A stretch of 64,000 bases of DNA from Silurus meridionalis (taxonomy: Eukaryota > Chordata > Actinopteri > Siluriformes > Siluridae). A program made the position numbers and the translations under genes. Shown here in pieces: positions 47,776 through 58,838 of this stretch; position 1 is the first letter of the stretch, and every line of letters starts with the position of its first letter. A model generated the notes under the pieces. It did not search any database, had not been told where the DNA came from, and saw only the letters and a list, made by a program, of their open reading frames with translations. The stretch spans positions 26,409,632 to 26,473,631 of the forward strand of contig NC_060885.1 in the NCBI RefSeq assembly GCF_014805685.1, read 5' to 3'.

Positions 47776-50115
47776 TGCACACACCTCATACAGACGTCAT
47801 AAACACATACTTCATACACACACCTCATACACACATCTCATAAACACACATATCATACACAGACCTCATACACACATAAACACACAGACATCATACACAC
47901 ACCTCATACTCACACCTCATAAACACACACCTCATACTCATAAACCATACTCACACCTTATACACACACATACACACACACACCTCATAATCACACCTTA
48001 TACATGCATCTCATAAACACACACCTCATACACACACACCTCATGCATACATCTCATAACACACACATTATACACACACAACTCATATTCACACCTCATA
48101 GACACATCTCATAAACATATTTCATAAACACACACATTATACTCACACCCCATACACACCTCTCATAAACACACCTCATACACACATCCAGTACACACGC
48201 TCATAAACACACACCTCATACACACATCTCATAAACACACACATTATACAAACACCTCATACTCACACATACACATATACACACACCTCTTATACTCACA
48301 CACACATCTAAAAAACAAACCTCATACAAGTACCTCATACACACACGCCTTATACTCACACCTATCATGCATACACACCTGAAACACAAACCTTGTAAGT
48401 ACACACCTCTCATAAACACACATACACACACCTCATACACACCCCATACACACATCTCATACCACACATTACACACACACCTCATACTCACACCTCATAC
48501 ACACATCTCATAAACACACACCTCATACACACAATTCATACACACATCATACACACCACATTATACTCACACCCCATACACACATCTCATAAACACACAT
48601 TATACAAACACCTCATACTCACACCTCATACACACACGCCTTATACTCACACCTATCATGCATACACACCTGAAACACAAACCTTGTAAGTACACACCTC
48701 TCATAAACACACATACACACACCTCATACACACCCCATACACACATCTCATACCACACATTACACACACACCTCATACTCACACCTCATACACATCTCAT
48801 AAACACACACCTCATACACACACCTCATACTCACACCTCATAAACACACACATTATACTCACACCCCATACACACATCTCATAAACACACACCTCATACA
48901 GACGTCATAAACACATACTTCATACACACCTCATACACACATCTCATAAACACACACATTATACACACACAACTCATATTCACACCTCATAGACACATCT
49001 CATAAACACACCTCATACACATCTCATAAACACACATACACACACACACCTCATACACACACACCTCATACACACCTCATACACACCCCATACACACATC
49101 TCATAAACACACATACACACACACACCTCATACACACATCCAGTACACACCGCTCATAAACACACACCTCATACACACACACCTCATGCATACATCTCAT
49201 AACACACACATTATACACACACAACTCATATTCACACCTCATAGACACATCTCATAAACATATTTCATAAACACACACATTATACTCACACCCCATACAC
49301 ACCTCTCATAAACACACCTCATACACATCCAGTACACACGCTCATAAACACACACCTCATACACACATCTCATAAACACACATTATACAAACACCTCATA
49401 CTCACACATACACATATACACACACCTCTTATACTCACACACACACATCTAAAAAACAAACCTCATATAAGTACCTCATACACACGCCTTATACTCACAC
49501 CTATCATGCATACACACCTGAAACACAAACCTTGTAAGTACACACCTCTCATAAACACACATCATACACACACCTCATACACACCCCATACACACATCTC
49601 ATACCACACATTACACACACACTCATACTCACACCTCATACACACATCTCATAAACACACACCTCATACACACATTTCATAAACACACATCATACACACC
49701 CACATTATACTCACACCCCATACACACATCTCATACACACATCTCATAAACACATTTCATAAACACACATTATACTCACACCCCATACACACCTCTCATA
49801 AACACACACCTCATACACACCTCATGAACACACATCCCATACACACACACAACAACCCATACACACACGTCATACACACGTCCAGTACACACATCCCATA
49901 CACACACACACACACACCTCATACACACCCCATACACACACGTCATACACACGTCCAGTACACACCGCTCATAAACACACACTTCATACACACATCTCAT
50001 AAACACACACCCCTCATATACACATCTTATAAACACACATTATACACACACACACACACACATCTCATGAGTACACACCTCATACACACACACTTCATAT
50101 CCACACCATTTGTGT
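47776..50115. repeat. 2.3-kb CA-rich tandem array (VNTR) with higher-order units
   Basis: Short units such as CACACCTCATACACACATCT and CTCATAAACACACA repeat more than 100 times with variation. Longer blocks recur: the marker CTATCATGCATACACACCTG is found at about 48362, 48653 and 49502. The stretch 48052-48500 is largely repeated at 49196-49640. No genuine coding sequence. Confidence 0.95.
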
Positions 50116-50305
50116 ACACAGTCAGTAAGATTCAGAAGTAGAAAGGTTTCTTGGTAAATAAGTTCCTTTATTTTTCTGCTAATTAAAAGAAAGAATATGA
50201 AAGGAACAGGACGTGAATGTCAATGTAAATGAGGCATCATGCACCAGTCCCTGAAAATCAAACCCAAATCACTGAACACAAAACACAGAGAATCATCCAA
50301 ACTAC

Positions 50306-50309
<4 letters not shown>

Positions 50310-50341
<32 letters not shown>
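50310..50341. repeat. (TG)n microsatellite
   Basis: Uninterrupted TG repeat of about 32 bp. Confidence 0.9.
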
Positions 50342-50343
<2 letters not shown>

Positions 50344-50636
50344 GCATTAACTGCTAACATGGAGTTGATTCTCAGTGCTGTGATTGAACTGATTTCTTGA
50401 ACAGCTCAATAATAAAATCTAAATAAAATAAATAAAATCTAAAAATAATCAAATGTATGAAAAATTAAATGTAAAATGTCACATTGATGCTAACAGGACA
50501 GTAGCAGATGCTTATACAGGATGCCAAAGCTAATAAAGGATGTGTGCTTAGAATATTAGAGTTCACAAAATAAATATATTTATCTTTATGTATTTTACTC
50601 TGAACACCTCTGAACACCACCCTCACCCCTACACCA

Positions 50637-50960
50637 AACCCATATCACGACACCAAGCACACACACGGCAGGCTGTGTCCCAAATTACTACACCAACCAC
50701 ACACAGGGCAGGCTGTGTCCACAATCCCAACAACAACCACACACATGGCAGGCTGTGTCCCAAATCAATACACCAAACCAACACACGGCCGAACGTGTCC
50801 CAAATCACTTCACTAACCCCACACAACAAGCTGTGTCCCAAATCCCAACACCAACCCCACATATGACAGGCTGTGCCCAAAATTTCAACACCAACCCCAC
50901 ATATGACAGGCTGTGTCAGCAATTTTCAACATCAATCCTACACACAGCCTGTGTCTTGAA
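50637..50960. repeat. Minisatellite, about 45-49-bp unit
   Basis: About seven imperfect copies of a unit containing GGCAGGCTGTGTCCCAAATC and ACACCAACCCCACA. Confidence 0.88.
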
Positions 50961-51165
50961 TCACACCAACCCAAATCACGTGTGGAGCCTAAACCCGACT
51001 TCTCCCCACTGACTGTTTTTGTGCATTTTTCCTTTTCTAAACTGCAATTTGGAACACAGCCATCACCTCAGGATGTTAACCCAACATTTTTACGTTGGGT
51101 TCAAACACAAACGTAAAATTCTTTGATAAATCAGTTTATTCAAATTATACAAGATGTTTCACACA

Positions 51166-51197
<32 letters not shown>

Positions 51198-51913
51198 CAA
51201 ACACACACACTGTGTGAGCAGGGTTTATTCACACGTGATGTAAGTGTAGAAATCCTCTGAGGGGAGATACCACCAGCTAGCAACAGCAGTGAATATTATA
51301 AAAAGTTAGCTTGGGTGAATTTGCTAACATGTTTATTAGCCAGCTAGTGATTAGCTAGAGTTTAGCTGATGCTAGCAATCTGGTTGTCAGTGTAACTAGA
51401 ATTAGCAGAGAACAGTAAGTTGTTTAATACACAAACCCTCTCTGGCTAGCTAACTTGCCAACACGCTCTGTACATGCTAATGTTTGAATGCACTTCCTTC
51501 TGCCTACTCAAACACTTCCATATATATACTTAAAGACCCGCCCATATGCCCATATATGGAGAGTTTAATCTGCACACAGATAGAAACAGAAAAACAGGAA
51601 ATTACATGAGGATCGGTGCAAAATAGAAACAAAATAAACTAGATCGTTTATACATTTCACTATATATTATTTTAAATATATATTTGCCCTGCTCCACCCT
51701 CAGCCCAACCCTCATAAAGCTGAATCCAAATATTAAAATCATTTACAGTGCGCAGAGAAACTCCAGGGTCAATAGTCAAAGGTCAGTAGGAGAAAATCAG
51801 ACGCACAATTTGAACAATTGTATAAAAATATACAGCGGCCATTTTCTCTTCTCTTCTTTTGTGTGTCAATAAAGGAAAGGCTGAAACATTGGGTTATGGT
51901 AAAACATTCAGTT

Positions 51914-51951
<38 letters not shown>

Positions 51952-52691
51952 GGCCTCCCACTGGCTGCCTGTTTCATGTGATGTGAGATTTCTGAGACAC
52001 TGAAACACACACATACACCCCATAGTGTATCTTACACAACACAATACACCACAGTCATGTAGGATTCACTCCATTCCACTTTACAAAGAGACCCGAAAAC
52101 ACACGGCTGTGTTCCACCCTTGCCTGTGATTGGTTAATATGAGTGACACTTCCCTTAACTGATCCAGTCCAGGAGGCGAAGCTTACATCTTTTTCCTGTA
52201 GTGTTCAAAGTGTAACCGCCTGCAGGACAGGAGCTGCCATTACCACATCATGTACAAAACCACAGGGAGTGTGTGATCAGAAACACACACACACAAGTCT
52301 CTGTATAACAAACTATAAAGTTCCAGTGTGGATTAGCATTTAACTGTTACACACACGCACATACGCACACACGTACGCACATACACACCAGGACACATTT
52401 TGCTTATGTTAACAAAAATAATAACAAATAATAATAAATAATAACACCTGAAGTCCACAACACTGCAGAGTTTCTCCACTCCATCTGTGTGTGCATGTGT
52501 GTGTTTGTGTGTGTGGGGATGAGCAAAATGCACAACATATACAGAAAACATGGCAACATTATATTTTGTATCATACGGCGTATAAATCCGTTTAGTAAGT
52601 AATGATGTGAAGCAGCTGGACTTGTGTCCCTGCAGTCCCTCTGTCCTCCTCCTCCTCCAGTGGGATGTGTTTCATGTGTGTGTGTGTGTTT

Positions 52692-52735
<44 letters not shown>

Positions 52736-53152
52736 CCGTGTGTGCGTGCGCGCGTGTGTGTGTGTTCCTCTCAGGGAGAGAGATAAAGGTCGTTTCTGAG
52801 ATATGAATGTGAAAATAGTTCACTCTTTTTTCAATCTTATTTTTTTGTATTGTTTTCTTTTTTCAGTGTTTTTCCCCAAAATACTTTTTAGAAAAAGAGT
52901 CAAGTTCCTCTGCGAATGGAGAAAAATAGAAACTCTGGAGAAGATCCCACTCGTCACACTATCACTCTGTATGGAGAAAGAAAGAAAGAACGAGAGAGAG
53001 ACGCAGACAGAGCCCTCTCCTCTCTCTCTTTCTCTATCAGACTGTAAGTTAAGACTCTGGTGTTTAATCTTTGGGGAAGAAATAGAAATGAGAGAGAGAA
53101 AGAGTAAGAGGAAACTCTCTGTTATTTTGTCCTACATTTGTCTTTTTCTGAA

Positions 53153-53156
<4 letters not shown>
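50961..53156 (-). other. Unassigned stretch, possibly slc8a 3' UTR
   Basis: No exon or transposon recognised apart from CA/TG microsatellites (51170-51200, 51918-51950, 52320-52390, 52675-52735). It lies downstream of the slc8a stop codon (53991), with minus-strand AATAAA hexamers (for example at 51135-51140). A long exchanger 3' UTR reaching into it is possible but unproven. Confidence 0.35.

Positions 53157-53248
<92 letters not shown>
53157..53248. repeat. (CT)n(TA)n compound microsatellite
   Basis: About 42 bp of CT followed by about 45 bp of TA, immediately left of the Tc1 copy at 53251. Confidence 0.95.
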
Positions 53249-53250
<2 letters not shown>

Positions 53251-53787
53251 CAGTACAGACCAAAAGTTTGGACACACCTTCTCATTCAAAGAGTTTTCTT
53301 TATTTTCATGACTATGAAAATTGTAGATTCACACTGAAGGCATCAAAACTATGAATTAACACGTGAAATTATATACATAACAAAAAAGTGTGAAACAACT
53401 GAAAAATGTCATATTCTAGGTTCTCCAAAGTAGCCACCTTTTGCTTTGATTACTGCTTTGCACACTCTTGGCATTCTCTTGATGAGCTTCAAGAGGTAGT
53501 CACCTGAAATGGTCTTCCAACAGTCTTGAAGGAGTTCCCCGAGAGATTCTTGGCACTTGTTGGCCCTTTTGCCTTCACTCTGCGGTCCAGCTCACCCCTA
53601 AACCATCTCGATTGGTTTTAGGTCCGGTGACTGTGGAGGCCAGGTCATCTGGCGCAGCACCCCATCACTCTCCTTCTTGGTCAAATAGCCCTTGATGCCT
53701 TCAGTGTGACTCTACAATTTTCATAGTCATGAAAATAAAGAAAACTCTTTGAATGAGAAGGTGTGTCCAAACCTTTGGTCTGTACTG
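53251..53787 (-). mobile_element. Internally deleted Tc1-like transposon, copy 2
   Basis: Ends CAGTACAGACCAAAAGTTTG and inverse, flanked by TA. The content matches 3021-3539 in inverse orientation, with transposase C-terminal remnants on the minus strand. Confidence 0.93.
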
Positions 53788-53859
53788 TATCTTTCTTGAT
53801 CTCTTTAAAGAAATAATGAACATTCAGTTTCCTCTCTCTCCCCTCTCTTATCACCCCAC

Positions 53860-53922
53860 ACTCTTTCTCTCTCTCTCTCTCTAGTTCCACCTCTCTCTCT
53901 CTCTCTCTCTCTCTCTATTTCC

Positions 53923-53968
<46 letters not shown>
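53860..53968. repeat. (CT)n tracts just after the slc8a stop
   Basis: Three CT blocks split by TAGTTCCAC- and TATTTCCAC-type spacers, 25-130 bp beyond the slc8a stop codon. On the transcript this is a GA-rich stretch of the 3' UTR. Confidence 0.9.
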
Positions 53969-53970
<2 letters not shown>

Positions 53971-53990
53971 CACTCCACTCTTTCACATCT

Positions 53991-54430
53991 CTAGAAGCCC
54001 TGGATGTGGCAGTAGGCTTCCAGGCTAGAGAGCAGGATGTAGAGGAGCCACAGCATGATGAAGAAGAGTGTCGTGATGATTCGATGGCGTCTTGGGCCAC
54101 CAAGCTCTCCGCCAATGTTGCCACGGCGACGGTACATAAGGGCGAGCACGGCGAACACAGAGAACACGCAGAAGAGCGTGAGGGAGAAGGCGAGTGAGCC
54201 GGCGTGCACCTCGAACACGCCCCCGTGAACACGCCAGTATACAGCTGCCACCGTCCAGGCCACACCCAGTCCCACAAACACGTTCACCGCATTACTGCCC
54301 GTCACATTCCCAATGGCCGCGTCTGCATACATGTCCTGCACTGCTGCCACCTTACTTGCAAAAGTGTCTGACACAAACAGACCAAGAGAGAGATAGGTGG
54401 AGACAGAGAGAGTGTGAGAGAGAAGAAGGA

Positions 54431-54506
<76 letters not shown>

Positions 54507-55136
54507 AAATGCTGTTTACATTACATAACTACTGCAATACTAACATTATCTGAATAATAATTATCTAATAAAAACAATGTGGGCTCCTCCTCCTTCTGAC
54601 ATGACCATGCCTACAGACGTGCTAAATGTGTGTTGTTGTATTAACCCCTCCCCCTTCCTACATGGCCACACCTACAGATGTGCTGAATGTGTGTTTTTGT
54701 ATGAACCCCTCCCCTCTCCAAATGACCACACATGCAAATGTGCTTTATTAATATATTAATCCCTTCCCCTTGATACATAATCACGCCCTGGGCCACACCT
54801 GGGACAGAGGTGCCGAGGGCAACGAAGACAACTGCGGTGACAGAGTCTTTGAGGCCGATGGTGCATCCAAAGTGTGAGGCGAGATCTCCGATAATTGCTG
54901 TGAGGAAGCCGATGATAATAATGGAGGTGAAGAAGCATGCCCAGCCATTCCAGTACTCAGTGGGCGGGACACAGGCAAACAGAACTTTCCAGAACACGGT
55001 TAGGAAATGCATGACGTAATCAAAACATGATGGGAGGCGCTCCTCTCCCGCATCATCATCATCCTCATCACCTGAAATAGATAGAGGGAGAGGGGCAAGG
55101 GGAGAGGCAAACTCTCATTAGGCCAATGTGTGTGTA

Positions 55137-55190
<54 letters not shown>

Positions 55191-55240
55191 TCAAAGAGAG
55201 AGAAAAACTGTTTGAGAGAGAGTGTACGTATGTGTGGGAA

Positions 55241-55302
<62 letters not shown>

Positions 55303-55508
55303 CTGAGCTTACTGTAATGGCCTCCATGAACTGCTCCCTCCATGAGTTGGTGCCAACAACCAGAGCCAGGTTTGTCTTCTTAATCAATTTATCTACTGTG
55401 TTCTACACACACACATACACACAAACACACACAATTCACTTAAGGAGGTGTAGGTGTATTTAGTAATATATCTTCACTCATGTCACATTGACAGTACCTG
55501 GTTGTGTG

Positions 55509-55556
<48 letters not shown>

Positions 55557-57613
55557 TACAAACGTGTTTGCGTGCAGAGGTGGAAAGATGATAATACATT
55601 TTATTTACTCGCATTACTGTAATTAAGTAGTTTTATGTGTAGTTCTGTTTTTTAAGATTTTAAAATCTGCAATTTTACTTTTACTTAAGTATGTTTTATT
55701 TGAAGTATTGCATTTACCTACATTTGGGGTTGATTTACTGATTTATTTATTTATTGATTGATTTACTTCAATTGAAAACAAGTTCAAGATCCTTCTTGTC
55801 CTTCTTGAACTACAATAGAATTCCCTACCCCATCCTCTGTAAATTTTACTCTGAACACAATTTAAAATATCTACTTTTTAGTTTAGTTTTACTTCAGTAT
55901 ATTTTTAGACTGGTAACTTTACATGTACTTAAGCGAATTTTCATTGTAACAGTACTTTTACTTGAATATAATTATTCTTTCCACCTCTGCCTGTGTATTA
56001 GATGTATATATGTGTTAGGGGTTTGTTTGGGTGTATATGTACAGTATGTGTACAGGGGTGTGTGTGTTAGGTATGTGTACATGTTAGGTGTTTGTCAGAG
56101 ACAGGCCATTAGCGTCAGTAAGACATTCTATGCTGCCTAAACTCTATCAGAATAACTGACTTTTAAATTATTCCCAATAGTATATTCTCTTTATTTCAAG
56201 CAACACAACCAAGTTTCTCTTGGGTGTGCTGCTTGTTACAGTGAGTGTAAGTTTTGGTTTGAGTTTCGATCCAATCAGATTTCAGCCATGATCACTGCAG
56301 GCATCCTATTAATTCAAATCCATGTTGCTTGAACCTTTAACCAATTAGATTGTGACTTGCTTATGCTAAGGCCTACTTGAAGGCATCTAAACATTTTCAC
56401 GTCCTTTGATTGGATGGTAAGAGAACCACTAGTCAGAGCACATAAACCGCATCCTTAGTAAACTGCACAAGCTCAAATATATTAATTCTGAATTACATAG
56501 TTTTTTATTCCACAATGGCTGACAGAGGAGAAGAAATTTGGTTGCAGATACACTTACAAGGACATTTACAAGACGGACTTTTCAAGAAAAGCTGGACATT
56601 GTAAGAAAAGATCGCCAAAACAGTTCAAAACATTTGTGAAGGTTTATTATGAACTATTTCGACTTTTTCAGTGACTCTACTTTGTACTTGTATAGTTTAT
56701 GTATTTATATAAAATCTGTGGCAGGTTGTGTATTTCACCCCCAGGCCTACAGTGGTCATGTGCCTGAATCAATCCACCTCTTTATACCATCATTATGATG
56801 CCATGTCTGTAGAAACAATCAATCTGATAGAGAAACAGAGCTCTGCATCACTGACAGGAATTTTATACAGAGAGAATAAAGGCCAACCATGCAAATTACA
56901 GTTTTCCTGGGGATTTGAAATAAAGGAAAATTGGGGTTTTGTGCAAATTCAACATGAAAGAAAACACAAAAGTATAAATGGTTCTTAAAATAAGTAAAAA
57001 AAAAAACTTTGTAAGTGTATCTGCAATCAAAACATCTGTCAGACATTGTGGAATGAAAAAACAGCTATGAATTCAAAGTCTGTTTGGTTAAAGTAACAGT
57101 CCCAATGACATGTATGTTAAGCTAAAGGCTAAAGGAAAATTCTGACAGTTTCAGGACAGATTTCAGTGAACCAGTGAAATATTAATGTCAAGTCAAGTCA
57201 AATAAAGTTTATTTCTATAGCGCTTTTCACAACAGACATTGTCTCAAAGCAGCTTTACAGAAATCAAAAGTCAAGGTGAATGGTGTGCATTTATCCCTGA
57301 TGACTGTGGCAAGGAAAAACTCCCTTAGATGTTATGAGGAAGAAACCTTGAGAGGAACCAGACTCAGAAATGGGGAACCCATCCTCATTTGGGTGACAAA
57401 TGGATAGTCGATAGACACTTAAACATAAACATACACTTCTGAAAGCAGTGCAACCAAGAGAAACACTATGAAATAAAGAGAATATAGTATTGGCAATAAA
57501 TACATACATATTCATGGAGAAATATAAAATAAAACATGTCAGTAATTCTGAGTTTAGGACAGAAGCTTGCCCTGACAGCCCTCCACTGACTATATATAAA
57601 ATACATTTCAACA

Positions 57614-57670
<57 letters not shown>

Positions 57671-57717
57671 TGTCTGTCTGTCTATGTATCTAATCTATGT
57701 ATCTATGTATCTATATA

Positions 57718-57777
<60 letters not shown>

Positions 57778-57970
57778 AACACAGGCATACACACACAAAC
57801 ATCCATACACACCTTAAACTCATAGGACTCTTCAATGATAACTTCAAGTTTTGAATGCTCTCCCAGGATTGGCTTTCCCATCTCAGCAACTCTCCTCGCC
57901 TCCTCTTCCTCTGATGTCAACTTCCTGTCAGGAACATCTGTGTGAAAGAGAAAAAGAAAGAAATAAAGAA

Positions 57971-58024
<54 letters not shown>

Positions 58025-58385
58025 CGAAAGAGAGAGAGAAAGAGTTAAATCTCGTGTTTTGATTGGATGGTAATTGTGCACTTAGATGGAATTAGAATAG
58101 TCAGGCTTGTTGTTGGTTATCCAGGTTGCAATCTGATTGGTTCATCACAATTAATATGCAAATTAGTTCAGAACATCGAGGGCCAATCAAGTCCTGATTT
58201 CTGTTAAAACCTCACAGCAGTTTAATATCCACTTGAGCTTACACTGTTACTTTTAAACACACACACACACACACACACACACAAAGAAGAGAGCCAGGCA
58301 GTAAATGAAGGAGACCAGGACAATGGTACTTACCATCAGCTAACAACAGAGCTATAGCAGACAGAGACACAGAGAGAGAGAGAGA

Positions 58386-58417
<32 letters not shown>

Positions 58418-58772
58418 AGAGGAAGATGAAGAAGTAAATGCCAGGGAAAAGACAGAGAGTGATATGATATAGAGAGATGATAATGTGATGATTGTATGAT
58501 TTATGAATTTGTTTATTCTCTTCATTTGGAGATGATGAATTTTCTAACCTTAGCTGGTAATGCTAACACTGTCAGGATACACAATGCTACATGCCCACAA
58601 AGCTCTCTCATTTACCCCCATCTCCATTAGTTTCTCTATACATCTCTCTGTCTCTCTCTCAGGTTTAATTTAAAACCATTACACTGTGGTCCTAGCAGAC
58701 AGATATCACCATCACCATGGCAACAGTTACTGGACAACCGCCTCCACCTTATCTCCTACTCACTGAGGGTAG

Positions 58773-58838
<66 letters not shown>

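Noticed and set aside
47776..50115. CRISPR-like array or coding repeats
   Set aside because: Units vary continuously, there are no unique spacers, and the genome is a vertebrate; it is a VNTR.
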